This document shows, piece by piece, positions 1-14,800 of a DNA stretch of 64,000 nucleotides; the stretch's first letter is position 1; each line of letters begins with the position of its first letter. The DNA lies in NCBI RefSeq assembly GCF_019399895.1, contig NC_091873.1:5755501-5819500 (forward strand), written 5' to 3'. The notes under the pieces were generated by a model that saw only the letters and a program-made list of their open reading frames with translations, made no database searches and was not told where the DNA came from. The stretch comes from Cardiocondyla obscurior (taxonomy: Eukaryota > Arthropoda > Insecta > Hymenoptera > Formicidae). The position numbers and the translations under genes were made by a program.

Positions 1-3000
1 CGTCATCGCGTCGACGAGAGAGAGAAAGAGAGAGACGTCGAAAAGGGTAGCTAATTCAAAATCGCGCTTGTATACCCACTTGATAGCACTTTCTCCGATA
101 GCACTCCGTTCTCCTGCTCGTCCGTCTCGTTCTCCGCTCTTTTTATCTCGTCTCTTCGACGCGCCGCGGCACAGGTCGACTCCATTTGACTTTTCGCTCC
201 ACTCGATTCCACCGCATTGCACACGCCCTTCTCGACGTGCACACACTCGAGAGAGCTTTCCCCGGCTCCCAGTCCCTCTTTCTGTCGCCCTTTTTACCGA
301 AAGGGGAGAGAAGCGATCCGTGTGTTTATATCCTCCGCTCGCGCGTTCTCACCCGCTCTCATTGCCTCGTCTCTGTCCCCTCTCTCTCTTTCTCTCTCAC
401 CTTTTTAGCTTCCGATTTACAGGGCGACCGGTGGTTTTCGGTTTATTCCCCCGCTTATCCACTCGATATTTGATTTATCCCGTCTACCGCGCACCGCGGG
501 TAGTGCGCTTTGATTATCGCACTATGGACCGCGCTGTCCGATTGCAGAAAGATACGTGTCGCATCGGTGAGATGATGCACAATGCAGTGACGCTTGCAGT
601 TTTGATATCGCTTCCAAAGCTTGGAACTTTCCGCGTATCTCGTCTCGATGTTCAATAAATATCTCTTCGCGTGAATAAAAAAAAAAGAGTTTAATTATTA
701 TATTAAATATATATAATTATAAAAATTAATGTTTGCGGAGAAGATTGTTTTATACGAGATACGCGAACTCGAGATGAGATACGGGGGTGTTTTCTCGCCG
801 GCGGAATGCGGTTTAACGCGGTGCCGAGGCGGTCGAGGGGCATATCGAGACGAAGAAGCCCAGCATCGACGGCGTGATTGAATTAATCTGTCAATTTGCC
901 AATTACACGGATGAGTTTGTTTGGCGGCCGCGGCACGCGGGCGCGTCTCCGTTCATCGATCGCGATGGGATCGGCGGTTGGTTGGGACTCAGGCTCTCCG
1001 CGTGTGCGACGCACGTGCGTGCACGCGTGCACCACCGTCTGCATGGCCTGCGTGCGTGCGTGCATACGTAATACCGCGTGGCTCAGTGCACAGATTCAAC
1101 GAGCTCAATTGGCGCGCCGAACGAAGAGGAGGTGGAGGAGGAGGATCGTATTGATTCTCCGGTTACCCGCGACAGAGCTACGACGAACCTGACTTCTGCC
1201 TCGAGCGAGAATCCCGCCGGCCTCCGCGCGAGACGCCGCGCGTGAAAACTAAAGCTTTCACAAGCGCCCCTGTGGGTGGCTGGATATAAAATGCAAGGAG
1301 CAAACGTTGAATTCGCGAATATTTTCCCCGATACCGAAACTACGTCAAGCGTCGCCTCGACTCTCCCCGCCTTTCTGCGAATCAAATTCGTTCGGCGTAA
1401 AAAAAAAATTTGTTATCGAGGTAATATCTTTCCCTAAAAAAAAAGAAAAAAAAAAGCGCAGATATATTTTTGTATGCGATTTATTAAATGATAATTTCTC
1501 GTGAATAACTTGCTTTAGGCCGAGTCGATAGATTTGGACGCGGTGAGCGCCGAAATGCGTCGAAAGATGCCGCGGATCATCGCCACCCTATTGTAGGTCA
1601 TTGCACGCAGGCACGCGGCATTATTGCATTTGCCGCGGCAAAGTTATATCAAGCCAAAGTTAGGTTTGTTCCGAGACGAGGTATATCGTCGGTCTCGCAC
1701 GCGTCTGCGTTAGAAAGGGACCGCGAGAAGCGGATAGAGACTCCTAGGCGGTGTAATATCACTCGATGCGCGAACGGAGACAAGGGCGGTGGTGGAGGAG
1801 AAGGAGAGAGAGAGGCCCGAAGCCGCGGGCTGCGAGAGGGAATAGGGGATGCGCAGTCGAGGGTTTCGTTTCCGAGCCCCGGCTTCGAGCCCCGAGGGCA
1901 CCATTTCCAGCGGAACCGAGAGCGCGCGCGAGCCGGGACGCGGGGATCCCCGGATCCCGCCGCTATTCCAATTGCTTCCCTGTTTGATATGCGCCAATTT
2001 CGTCCAATATGTCGCGCCCCTTAGACGACTCGATTCACCCGTACCTCCTCCTCTCTCCGCGCGAGCTTGCGGTCGCGCGTCTTTCCCGCTCGCCTAGACC
2101 AGACCAAACCGAAGGGTAAAAATTTTACGAGACATTTGTTCTCGATACAACAATCCGCTCGAGTGAAATTGAGTGGGTGAAATTGAGCATCGAATTATAA
2201 AATTAATCTTAAGCAAACTATTATTATCCACCCGTATATGTGTTTTAAAATTTGCTACGTAAACGTACTATATCATTTTTTTTATATATATATATAACAT
2301 TTCTTATTTTTTAATAAGACTTTCTTTATTTATTATTTTTTTTCTTTTTCTTCTAATGTTTCCTGCACCCTTATGGTATCTCCGACCGGCCGTACGCGAG
2401 GGAATCCCTGGCGTGCGGGATGATCGCGGGTGGTCACGTGCTGCTGAGTGACCGCTCGCTCTCTTTCTCGATGATATTCGTCGCGTCGTCACGTTTGAGG
2501 TCCATTTATATTATTTATTGCCCGGCTTTTCCGCGCGGGAAAGATCCGGTGAGAGGCGTCGACGAGATGTCCGGCGCGTGTTTACTCGCCGCTCTCTAAC
2601 GCAAACGAATAGCTACGGGGCGACTGGCTGATCCGATTGCGTACGGTCCGAGATAAATTATTAATCTCACGCTGAACGATTATATCTTATGAGCCAGATG
2701 TTATCCCTTTACTATTTAACTCCACCGAATAAATACACCTAACGTTCTCGGGTTACTGCGATTTGGCTCAATTATTCTTTAAGAAATTAATCACCGGCCT
2801 ATTGTCAGCGCGCATAAATCCTATTCGTGAAACACTTAACTCTACCGCGTCGAAGCTTAAAGGCTCGGTTTCTCAGCTACGCCGTTACGTTAAAATTACA
2901 TCGTTAAAAAGGCAGAGATCAGCCATAAACAAGAAAGCATTTGCCGATACATTCCCTAATAGCCCTCATGAAACATGCATCGGATATGCCATTGTCGTGC

Positions 3001-6000
3001 ATACATTATTCAACGGAATCGAGCGACGGGTCGCTATATTTCCGTGAGATTCATTTTTACGAATCCACGCCGCGGCGGGGGAAAAGCACGCGGAATTATC
3101 GTTCGTTCAACCGACCGTCGCAAGCTCCGTGTCTTGTAAACCGCTGCGGAACCTGGCGCATGTCCCGAAACGCCGTCGCGGTCAATCCCGAGACAGGCGT
3201 GCCGAACAGATAAAGTTGCAGCGGACGGCAGCTGACGTGTGTGGACCAGCGTGCCACGCCGCCTTGAGAAACGGCCCCCCCCGGTCCGCATCGCAACCGA
3301 GCTGCCAAATTCGCTACGGCGCTCGCAACTTTGCCGCATAGCGCATAAACCTTGTTCCACGGGTAATCTCATCTCCCGCGAACTTCCCCGAGACTCGCAG
3401 GGATCGTTATGCAGTAAACATTTTTCCGCATCTTCCGCGGGAACGGAATTTACGTCGTTATTCTTATCTTCCTGGGGAATTTCTGTAGATCTTTTTTTTC
3501 CACCCGCTCTTGCGAAGCAGGAATAACCGCTAGACTGAGCCACGAAGAAGGCCTAATGGTCTTGAAAAAGATGGTGTTGCTTATTTTCGCGAGAGGATTT
3601 TTTTTTACGACGGCGTTCCTTTGATTCGGGGAAAATCTAATTCGACTGTCATCGAGACCGGATCGGTGCCCGCTCGGAAAATGTTTTGCTCCCTTTGCGA
3701 GGGGCACTTTGCGAAAAATGTTACGTTAAATTTCTCGCAAAATCACGGGGCAGTGCGGCGACGACGCGGCGAACGATCATAGCCGCCCCCCGGAGGGTCG
3801 CGGAACGGATCCGAGGGAAAGGAACGGCGCGCTCGGGGGTTAGATAGGGTAAAGAGGAAGCTCGTAAAGAAGCGCGCGAGGTAACTGGAGAGGGGTGGAA
3901 GCAGTCAGTCAGGTAGAGAAGAAGCCGGGAACGTGCCGGGAATGTATGTGGGATTCACGTTACTCGACTGGACGGCCGTAGAGAGCCCGGGCTCTTCGCT
4001 CTTTCCTGCACCCCCCCGGCCCGCCGTTTTCCTTCTCGCCCTTACGCCGTCGCGGACTGTGTGCAACTCGCCCGGGCTCGCTCCTCCTGTATTATTGCCC
4101 GACCGTAAATTTCGCCCGGAAAGCGATTTAGCGAGGAAGCGGTAAGGATAAATCTTGAAAAAGTCGAAAAGCGTAAAACAGGAGCCGCCGTCGCCCGCAG
4201 CCGCCGGAGGCTGAAGGGGGGCAACAGGGCGAAGCGGGACGAAGGCGAGGGGGCGGAAAAGGGGAGTCGCTCGCGCTCCTTGCTTCGATATATACCGAGT
4301 AAACCCCCGCGATCCTTCCTTCTCACCTACCTCCCCCTCGCCGCCGTCTCGACCACCCTTTGCCCGCTCACCTCTCTATCTCCCTTCTCCCCCGCGCGGT
4401 CTCCTTTCGCCCTTCGTCCGTTCGACGCCACCGTGCCCCGGCGTCTCTTTTCTTTCGGTCGTTTTCTGCCCCCGTGCATTTCAGGAAAGGATGAGAAGGA
4501 GGCGTGTCCGCGCGCGCGAAAAGCGCGTACGTGCGTTTCTCGTCCTAAGCGCTCCTCCGCATTACGTTACGCTCCCTTTGTGTTCTATTGCCTATTTTTC
4601 TTCTTTTCTTTCTTTCCTTTTTTCTTTCTTTTTTTTTCTCAACTCTGTCGCCTCCTCTCGTTATTAAAAAAAAATTGTAATAACACATTTAAATAGAATT
4701 ATAAAGATTTTCGTATTTCAAATGATTTCAGTGTGGAATATCTGGGAGAACGGTCGCGGTGCGCCGATCGAAAAACAGCGGTGGGAAAAGGCAGCCAACG
4801 GATTGCGGGAGTCACCGGCGGCGGAATGCCGTTGGCGGTAAGTGAAAATTGCGGGCACTTTGATCCTCGCGAAACCGGCGCAGGTCCTCTCTTTCGCGTA
4901 TTTTTTTTTTCTCTCTTTCTCTCTCTCGCTCTCCCGTTCTTTTTTCCATCCTTTTTAACTTCTTTTTTTCCTTTTTTTTTTTTTTTCGTTCTCGCGCGCG
5001 CGGCTTAATGCGATTTGCAAATTCGCGGCTCGGCCATCGCGGCATCGCCGAGCCGGCCGCCCGGCCAAATGAATAAATGATACGCACCGATTCGGCCTAT
5101 TGCGGCATTATCCGTCGTCGAATTCGCTCCTGACGCGGCCAATTATTCATGCTTGCGTGGCGCCACTGCGATTAAAGGTCAATTTCGATCCTCGTCGCTC
5201 ATGAGAGAGCGTGCTCGCGCTCGGTGCAGAAGACTTCTCGCGAACATTCCTTCCATTAAATCCGCCGGAATCGCGAACGGCGGCGGCGACAGCGGCGACA
5301 ATTATGATTCACAGCCGTAATTAGATCTCTCTTCTTTTCCACTCGGCCTTTCATGCGTTGCGTCGACAATCGTTTGGTTTATGCGCGCTAGATTGCGGTT
5401 AATCGAATTCGATCGCGATCAATATCTTAAGGGATGCTCGGCGATGAATCTGATTGCGGCGGACGAGGCAGCGTACTTTATGTATCGCGTGTTAAATCGG
5501 TCGCGCGCATCGGCAGATGCCAATAAACCCACCGCTTGTTTATTCGTTACGGAATACTCGGCGCGATGATCGCAGGGCGAGAGAGGAAAGGGAAAGAAAG
5601 AGAGGTGCCTTAATTGCGACGGAAAAGATTATTAAGTGTACTTATTTGACCAGCGCGTAAGTAGTAATTATTCCTTTATGTAACAATAGTAACCGATAAA
5701 TTTTATTACTTTATTGCCAAGGCGAGCGCGATCAAGATGAATTGACATTGATATCGAAAGGTGAATCACGCATGTAGAGAATGCACGATCCGGTCGGCCT
5801 CGCGTCCTCATCCTCCGTTTATCGCGAGCATACATATGCGCGTCTAGAGGAAGTCACCGCACCGCGCACGGCGTAGAATAAACGGTCAGTGACGCGCGGT
5901 AATGGCCGACATCCTAATCCTGGCCCCCTACAGCTTAATGCCATACACTCCGCAATGATAATGCCGTGTGTGCTTTTTGTCATTATCAGTACTAGCCGTG

Positions 6001-9000
6001 CTGTTCCGTAATGAGCGCCGCGCCGGCCGTCTTCTTGGCCAACGCGGCTGTAAATTGCCGAGAGTCCACCCTGGCCTCCCCGCGATCTTAAAATTTATTC
6101 CGCGCTTCGTGTAACTCGAAATGGAGATTCCGCCTTCAGATCCGCGTCTCCTTTCTCTCTCCTCGGGAGGAAATAAACCGCGCTGTGGAAACATCCCCGC
6201 GGAATTAGACACGCGAAGATTTTCTCGGAGACAGTTCGCCCTTAACGTTTCTTTAATTAATCTGCCGAAATCTGTCGCCGAGGTCGAAGATAACAGTTTT
6301 ATTATTAGAGTATGTATAAAGGGCTTTATAAAAACTAAATTAAAAAATAAAAGAATATATATAATAACGCGAGCAATCATCGACCGGTCACTCGAAGATC
6401 CCGCGTCGAGAGAAAAATGTGCGGGTAGCGAACGAGCGGTTATAACACGCATTTTGTGATCATAAGGAGTGACGTCACGGGTCCTGACCCCTCTCGCTCT
6501 CTCCTCCCCTTGTCGCGTACGAGAGCGAGAAGAAGGAAGGAAAGGAAGAGAGCAGGGAGGACGAGGAAAGCGTACCCGCAGCTGCCGCCCCGTGGCTTCC
6601 AACACAATAATATCTAATTAATTTATTAATGAGGTTAACTTGGCGGGATTGGACGGCAGACAGCGCGCAAGCCGGCGAAGCTCTCTTGGAGCAGTTTAGC
6701 GTTAACGTCTTCTCCTCTGCTTCGCTCCTCGTCGGCGGAATGAATTAAGCTTAATCGGAGCGAAAGTGTCGGGCGCGTGTGCGAGAGTCGTCCTCGAGCA
6801 GGGCCGCGCGCGGCCCTTACCCTTCTTCCCTTCTCGCGTCCTAGGTTAACAATTCCATATCGAGCATTAAGGCCGCTCGTCGCGAATAGAAATGTCGGAA
6901 GCAACGCGGATAATGCTCCGTCTCGTTGATAATTCACCGCAAGCTCTGCAATTCGTAATAACAGCGAGTCTCATTTTTTTTTTTTTTTTATAGACCAACC
7001 GCGAGACGTTTAGTGCTAGCGGATCAAATTTAAATCCTTAAATATGTACAATAACTTTAAAAAATACCTTACAGGTCTACAAAATTAGATCGTAAATCTG
7101 ATTTATCGTTTATCTTTTTTCTTTTTATTTTATTTTTTTTTAATATTTTTTTTTATTAACTGGGAAATGATATATCGCGCGCGAGTCAACGGACCAAGAA
7201 TCGTTCCGCGTTAAGTTTCGACCGGAGCTTCTCCAACGGCAGAACGGCAAGCTCCGGCAGTCCGCAGACAGCTGCCGCGCGTAGTCCCCGGAGGGATTCG
7301 CGGCAGCGGCTGACGAAAACGAGCTCGGACAGCCGCCCTTACACCCATCATCATCGTCGGCCTCTTTTTCTTCGTCTGCTCGGTACTTCGTTCTCCCTTT
7401 CTCTCTCTCCCCGCCGTTTCTCCCTTTGCCGCCCTCACGGTTCGCGAAACCACCCCCGCTTCTCGGCGGCAGTTCCACGCAGTTATTACGTGACCATAAA
7501 GAGCAGTCGCTTTTCCCGAGGACGATATCGTATTGCGCTTGTCGCGTCAAATTCCGAGATCGCACTTGATTCCGGAAGTAACGCTGAGAGGGGGGGAGAG
7601 GGCGGGAGAGAGGAAAATCCGGGACACGTCGGATATTGGGACTGAAAATCGCCGATAAAATGAAGGATAGAACGTTCAGCTGGCTAACGACGAACGGAAG
7701 TTAATATTTTATTTAGGCGGGTTTAAAGAATTATAAAACGCGGTGATATCACTCATTGTCAGTACTTTCCTTCTCCGGGCATTAAAGCGTTTAAAAAACA
7801 AAAAGAAACGGAAAAAGAAGTAAAGTCAAAATTACAGGATCGTCATGCGAGTATTTAGTCTTTAAGGAAATTGGCTTCTATCGATTTAATCTTGTTGGAA
7901 AGCGAAGGGAAGCACGGTGATCGATCGTCGGATCGATATCGTTGATGATTCGATCTTTTTATTCAATAAAATTATTTTTATTAGCATTATCTTTGGCACA
8001 TTGAGAAAGTCGGCTGGAAATTACTATTCACAGGATTAAGTGTGGCTAATAGTTCGCAGAATATAGGTTCGAGGGTGCGCGTCTAGAATAGACGGTCACC
8101 TGAACGTGCCGCAAATTCTAATCCTATTAGCGCAAAGTCTAGTTCAAACCTAAAACGGAATTATCGGCTACCCGGATCTAATGCCGTAATTGCCATACAT
8201 ATCCCTGGATTATAATGTGATCGCTGACAAGTTTCCGCCATGAATTTAAGCCCGTAACTCTCAACGGATATCGTGCAGTATTTGTTGCAGTTAACAATCT
8301 AGGCTAAATATCAGGCTAAATTAAATTTAGTTTAAATAATTCTGCCGCTGAATAATAAAATATAATTCATTTTAGTTTCGCACATTTATATTGTTTCCTA
8401 TTTTTTTTTTATTTTTTTTTATAATTTTTGATTTTAACGTTACAATCTAAAGAGTTGCGAAACGAATCACGTAAGACTAGATTACTTTTTCTTTGCACTC
8501 GCGTATCGAAATTGCCGTCTGTAAAATCGTTTTCAGCAGTTTTCGCAATTTTAAATATTAAATATTAAATGCAAATTATTAATGCGTACATTGATCACGT
8601 CGTCAACTATTTATGGAAAATAGAACGGGGAACAAATCGCACCAATTTTCTACTCAGAGCTTTATTACGTCACGTACTAGTTCGCATACGGCACTTCATA
8701 GTTAATTTTAAAATAATTCGATAATGGTCAAAAATTATTTTTGACATAGTTCTCCGAGTCATGTGACAGTCAAGCGCGATTGCGAATCCCGGGCGATATA
8801 AAATGACAAATCTTTCTGCAAGAAATTGTTTTACAGACAAAATATGTAAAAGAGGAAAAAGTAAAGTTCCTTAAAACAAAAAAAAAGAAAAAAGAAACAA
8901 AGAAAAAATATACAAGATGTGCGAGAGAATCAGTCCCGAGCAAAACGAGCACTAAAGAAATCTATCGATATTACATTTGTCTTTATTATTTAACATGACG

Positions 9001-10078
9001 ACAGATAAATCTGTTTTATAGGATTCATTAGATTCGTTTGTTCTAGCCTAACAGGCTGCTTGAACGTCAGGCTAATTCCGATCGGCTTTAAAACGATTGA
9101 TCGAATATAAATCTCTGACGCATTAATAATTTTTCAATACGTTTATCGCGAGTAAAAAAAAAAAAAAAGAAAATAAAGTGTTAAGCGTAACTGCGCTTGT
9201 ACCGCTTCTATTAAGCAAAATGAACAAGACGTATTTAATAATGAAGTTACTCAAATTAACGTGACTTACGCGATTTAATAATTACTCGTTATCTGCATAA
9301 GCATTTTTGATTTCTTTCTAAAAAGAAAAAAAAAAAAAGACAGAAGCAGCATTGTTTTCTAGATTTTAAATTACATTGTTCGATACGTTTCCGCCTTTTG
9401 TTCCGTCTATCTAAAATACGTTAAGCGATATCGTTTATCCTTAAAACTCGGTTGACATAATGCGCGGACGGGATTTAAGTACCGTGTATTACGTCAAAGG
9501 CCGGACATCCGAAATGCGTTAGTTACGGATAAAACAGTGCTCTTGGTTGTAATCTTGCCACTATTATTCAATTGTTTCAATCTCTTCGTTATCTGTCACG
9601 CTGATAAAATGAATAATTTAATAAATAGCGCTCGTGTTTCATTTATTTATTTCAAGTATACGCGAGGCTGATCGGGCCGATCGAGATACTTCACATGAGT
9701 TATCTGCTATGAAACCAGAGTACGTACAGCACTTGATGTGCTCCAAAAAAATTAAATAAAATATTACTCTTTCGCGTAATTATATGTACGATTAAATACT
9801 TAGAATTAGTAGCCACACTTTAATTCAAAATTACAATTGAGCTCATCATAGACGGTGACAAATGCGTTCGAAATATAATTAATAATAATTTTCGCGAACG
9901 TTGCGTTTGCCGATGAAGGAATTTATTATCGATCATGATTATTGATTAAAAATGCACGTTATCGTTTAATTAAAAGAATCGATTCGAGCTGCGAGTTTTG
10001 TATAATTAATTAAGCGCGTTTTGCAACGAGCTTCTTCGGTTTTCTACGGGTAACTGATGAAAGAGGAGGAGAGCCTAC
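1..10078. other. Gene-poor mosaic of GC-rich and AT-rich DNA
   Basis: I see no convincing coding exon here. The open frames present are rich in R, P, S and E/K, which is what GA/CT-rich and CG-rich low-complexity DNA gives in any frame. GA or CT simple-repeat tracts occur at about 10-40, 340-400 and 4900-5000, with many homopolymer A/T runs between them. Short CpG-rich blocks (about 950-1250, 1800-2090, 3050-3350, 4000-4560, 7200-7560) alternate with AT-rich stretches such as 7700-9990. It may be intergenic DNA or a long intron of a gene extending to the left. No tRNA-like or known microRNA sequence was noticed. Confidence 0.5.
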
Positions 10079-10210
10079 CTTGACCAGGGGTGGACTGTGC
10101 GCAGGGGGATGATAATGTCCCGGCGATGGGCTCGCGGGTGGCCCCGCGCCCCCGGGCGAGATGGCACTGCCTCCGGGGGTGAGAATCCTGGACTCGTGGC
10201 TGAACAACAC
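10079..10210 (-). CDS. Candidate first coding exon of an unknown gene (44 residues, proline/glycine/serine-rich)
   Basis: Read on the minus strand, an ATG at 10210 opens 44 codons beginning MLFSHESRILTPGG and ending SPPLVK. They stop in phase 0 at a usable 5' splice site (AAG|GTAGGC, donor at 10078). The product is rich in P, G, S and H, with no domain I recognise; such leaders are common at the N-terminus of transcription regulators, but that is only an analogy. It lies at the edge of a GC-rich block of about 1.7 kb that could be its promoter and 5' UTR. No following exon was found to the left. A chance open frame in GC-rich DNA is a real alternative. Confidence 0.25.
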
Positions 10211-11830
10211 CTTCCCGATCTCTTCCGCACCGCCGCGAATCCCCTTTCCCCGCGAATCTCAGTCGGCCGACGGATGCTGCGACGTGTGCCTGTCCGATCT
10301 CCGATCGATACGACGATTCCGCCACTTCCCGCCACACTTTCCCGACCTCGTGTCGTTGTTCCGGCGTCGTCTTTAACTCCGCATGCGTGTTTCCGGTAAT
10401 CACGCTCGGGGTGCAACCTGCGGGGCTCACGGTACTTCGCGCCGATACCTTCGCGAGTGTGTCGCGGTGTTAGATCACTGTCGCTCGTCCTGGCCGACGA
10501 TTACGTGGTCGATCTCGGTTGATCCTCGCGAGTACCGAACGTTGAAACGATCCGTCGCGTGCAGATACGTCGGGCGTGCAGGGCCAACAGCTGAGAGTTC
10601 CGTTTTTGTCATGTGCGAGTCTGACAGTCACACGCGGTTGGAAGATCACAATATTGCGAGCGTGTACCGTGAATGAAGCGTATCAGATCGAGACCTTCTG
10701 GGAGTTCCGATGAAAACGTGAGAACGATCGAAACACTTGTAGAGAAATCGCCGGTGTCCTTTCCGTCTACCTCCGGTAACACTTGCTCGCGAGAGATCAG
10801 CAAACGGTTCGACTCCCACGTGCGTTTGAGACGATTCGCGGTCGTACCTCCGCGGAGTCCTCGAAGCGCAGCTCAGGGTGCATCCACGCGGGGACCAAGT
10901 GCAAATTCCGGTGAATCAGTCCGGGGGCGAAGCGGGGAGGGTCGGTCTCACGTGGCGTTCGGCCACTCGGTCGTTTCTCGTGGACGAGCACTGGTCCAGG
11001 ACGGAGCTTCTCTTTTCTTTCCCTTGTTCTCGTTGCCTGCTGCGAATACCGTGCCGCGAGCTGCAAGCTGCGACAGGACCTCCAAGCCGATAGTGCGTCG
11101 CGTGACGACGACGTGTCGCGGCCGCGGTGGAGTCGCGGACGATCGTCCGTTTCGTCGCGGGCCGCGAGACGGGAAGCGTGCACAACGATAGGCGGAACCA
11201 CGCGTGCGCCGAGCACGCGGCGAGGCGTGGTCTACACGCACATCGTGCACAGCATCCCATCTCTTCGGACCGCGCGCGCCCTTCGCACCCTTCGCCGTCG
11301 TCGCTCCGCGGCCGGCTCGCTCTCCCCGACGATCGTCTATCCGCGAACGGCGCGACGCCGGTGCCCTCCGTGCGCCGCCACGTGGTTTTATTGGCCAAAT
11401 AACGCGTACGACAAACATCCCTACTTTCATCCCCCTAGCTCTTCTCGCCCTCCCCGCCGCCGGTCCTCCCGCAGAATCTCCTGTCACCCGCCGGTGTGTC
11501 GTAACAACTCTTCCACCATCCCTCTCTCTCGCTTCTTCTCGCCACCTCGCGCCCTTTCGCGGCTGCACGTAGGCACTTTGCGCGAGAAGAGAGGCGATAG
11601 TCGTCATGGTGTAAATCGCGTTTACCCCAGCCTCTTCTTTACACCCCCGCGGGTCCATGGCGATCCACCGCGTAGCGCGTGCTACCCTCCGCGTTCTCCG
11701 CGCGTCCGTACTCTCGCGAAGTCCTTTCGCGACCCCCTTCCGCCCCCCCCCTCCTCCGGTGTCGTCCACTTTTTCCAGCACCATTTTCAAATGCGATCGG
11801 ACACGGATTTTAAACCGTCCGCAATAAAAC
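10211..11830. promoter_or_regulatory. CpG-rich block, possible promoter region
   Basis: This is one of the longest continuously GC-rich and CpG-rich stretches in the window, with several overlapping open frames on both strands. The overlapping frames (one of 280 codons on the minus strand, one of 262 on the plus) are R/P/S-rich and look like products of base composition rather than proteins. Its position just upstream of the candidate minus-strand exon suggests a promoter or 5' UTR, but no core promoter element was identified. Confidence 0.25.
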
Positions 11831-14800
11831 TGCGTTCCTCCGGTTACGATCCCCGCGGAGGTGAGGAGAAGAAATGGTGGAAGGGGGTGGATTTAAGTTA
11901 ATGAAATCCCGGGATGTTGCATTAAAATATCGAGGGGAATTGGAATTATCGATTAATAGCTCGCAAATCTGCGTAGCCACCGTCTGACGCGGCTGCTATA
12001 CGATTCACTTTATACAGGCGACGCACGGGGTAACGTAATTTCGGTTTACATTGCCCGTACAAAGTATATCCTCCCCTAGCGCGGTATCTCCCTCGGAATT
12101 TGTCCTTATCTATATCTCCGCCGATTCTTGATAGCGGGATATTCTTAATTGACACGTCTTCGATTTTCGGCAGTCTCGCGATTTTTAATTAAAAAATTAT
12201 TTAGTCAGAAATTGGTACTTACAATAAACAATAGTGTCCGTATAATTATCTGCATTTCTATAATAATTTACTTTCGAACTAGAAAGAAATAGGCATATAT
12301 TATAAAATATCTGACCGCGCAAGGGTTTTTTTTTAAATATTTTTCTTTATATTATTTTATTTTTATTTCACGACTTATGCAGGGTAATTTTAAGTATAGT
12401 TTTAAAGAGTGATTAATTACTCCAGTTGTCTTAAAAATTATGAGAGCGGCTACTTAAAAATAGATTCAACGCTAATGGAAAATTACGATGACATCTGGAC
12501 GGGAAAGCCATTTTTTTTTTCTTCCCCTGAAGAAAGTATAAAAAATAGTAAAGTATCGCGAAATGAAATACGTCTGCGTCGAAACGTTCCGCATAATTGC
12601 AATAGATAAAAATAAATCGAGACATCTGTCAAAATATGCATAAGGTATATAAACGTGTCGCGCATTGGGCGAGGGCTTTTCAGCGCTAATGTGATATTAA
12701 TCTTAAATCGAGCTGGCGTTACGAATGGCGGGCGAGGCGATAATAGACGTTTCCATTATTCGGAACGGAGGGGACGGAGGAGGCAAAAATAACGACACCC
12801 GCGCGTCGAAGATTTCCAACCCGTTATTAATGCCACGTAACTACCCGCATACCCGGCTACAGCTTTCCGTCCCGCTGGCTGCGCGTTACTCGGTCTCCAG
12901 GGATGGTCGAGTTGCGACAGGAGGTGAGACTGCGAGCGGCGGGAAAAAAAAAAAGAGAAAAAGATACCCCGAAAAAGCGGTAGAGAGAAAGAAAGAGCGA
13001 GAGGGAGAGGGACAAAGCGGCGGGCTGAGTTAGGAGAGTAATCGCGTTACGTGGTGACTGGATTACACCGCGCCACGTTTGCGAATTGCACACCGCGAGC
13101 ACACGTGCATCCCCCGTCCGGCATAAGTAGCTACCCCGGGACGTCATCCGACTGTCCAGTCCGTTTGACGCGGCGGGAAGAGCGAGAGAGTGCCAGGCAA
13201 AAGTATTACCCTTATCCCTCGGATATTTTTTCCTTTCGTTATCAGGAGACTAAAGCGCGCATTTCCGCGCGAAGCGCATTAAGCGAATTCCCGTTTCACG
13301 CTACGGATGCGGCGAACCTTCGCCGGAGGGGCAGAAGGAGGCAAGGGAATGATGCGTGTCGTAAAAGAGAGTAAAAAAAAAAAAATAGGGAGAGCATAGA
13401 GCTGGAGAGACGTAAACGCGTTATTCATTTACGTGAAAAATAGATTTCATTCTCGCGAGTTTGCAGAGAGCACCGGTCCTATCGCGTTAAACTTTCACGA
13501 CGGGCCCTTTGATGAATTTGGAAGTCAACATTTCCTCTCCCTCTCGCTCCCCTTTTGTCGGTGTCGCCGTGTCGCGCGAGCGAATTAGGGTCCTGGTAAA
13601 ATTAACGCCAACTCCGTTCTTATCGGCGAGCTGTAGAGCGTTGGAAAATTTTTTTTTTTTTTAATTTAATTAAATACGTACAGTCGAGAACTTTAATGTC
13701 CAACACGAGAATCGAGTTTTGTCGTTTCTTCCATTTTTTTTTTTATTTTTTCGACAGCCTCTTTTTCATCCCGATCAATGTTCCGCAGGAGCAAAGATGA
13801 GTGATTTAAATTAATGAATCGCGTTTTCTTCTCACGTTCTATTTTTCCTACAACCTAATTTAGTATCCTCGCTGCCTCACACTGGGAGAAGGAGCGCTCG
13901 CTCCCCCTTTCCGGCACCCGCTCTATTTGCGAGGACGACGGCGCTCCTCGCTCGCGGTTAGACGAGCTGCTGCGCGTCTCGAATTCCGACGACGTTGGCG
14001 AGCGGGCGGTGCGGAGGTTCGTTTAATAAAATAACCTTGTTACCAGTTCCGTGCCAGGGGGGTGGCAGTAGCCTGGATGGCGGAAGGACGAGGCGGAGGG
14101 GTAGGAGGGGACCAAAGAGAGGGCGCGAGGCAGAAGAGCAGCGCTGCGAGGCCGACGGTGTGACGGGCACTGACATAATGCGGGGGAGAGGAGGAGGAGG
14201 GTTGGCGGGAGAGGTGCGCTGCGCGCCGTCGACGAAGAAACGAGGGGAACGGGGGGGGAGAGACACGGCAAAGGGGCAGGGGGGGTACTAATACATAAAG
14301 TAGCTTAAAGTAGAAAATTGTGGAAGCGTCGTGATGCCTGGTGATTGCGTTACCTCCGAGGCTTTGATTTAAAATGCATCGGGGGGACTGGCACCATGGG
14401 AGGGAGGAAAGACGCGAGGAAGGGAAGTGTTCGGGAAGGAGGGGACTGTGCGGGGGTGCCTGCGAGAGCGAGGGTGTGGACGGACGGATCTCCTGCCTGG
14501 GAGCCATGTTCCTCCTGCGAGGAACGGAAGGGGACGCGGAAAAGGGTGGCGGGGACGAGGGAGGAAGAAAACGAAGAAGAGTAGAAGGTGGTGGCGGCGA
14601 CGACGACGACGACGATGACGCTGGTGGTGGTGATACCCACCGACGCCGCGGATGCTTCCACACATCCGCAAAACCGGGTGCCCGGAGGATGAGGGGGTGG
14701 AAAGTGGTAGCGTCGGGGGTGAAATTCTTTCGCGGGCAATCCTGCAACAAGCCGCATCGACTGGCAACTTTGGCCCTCCGACAATGTCTACTTTGTTGCT

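Noticed and set aside
10797..11901. Long overlapping open frames on both strands (up to 280 codons)
   Set aside because: They are R/P/S/G-rich, overlap on both strands, show no domain, and follow from the GC-rich composition, in which stop codons are rare.
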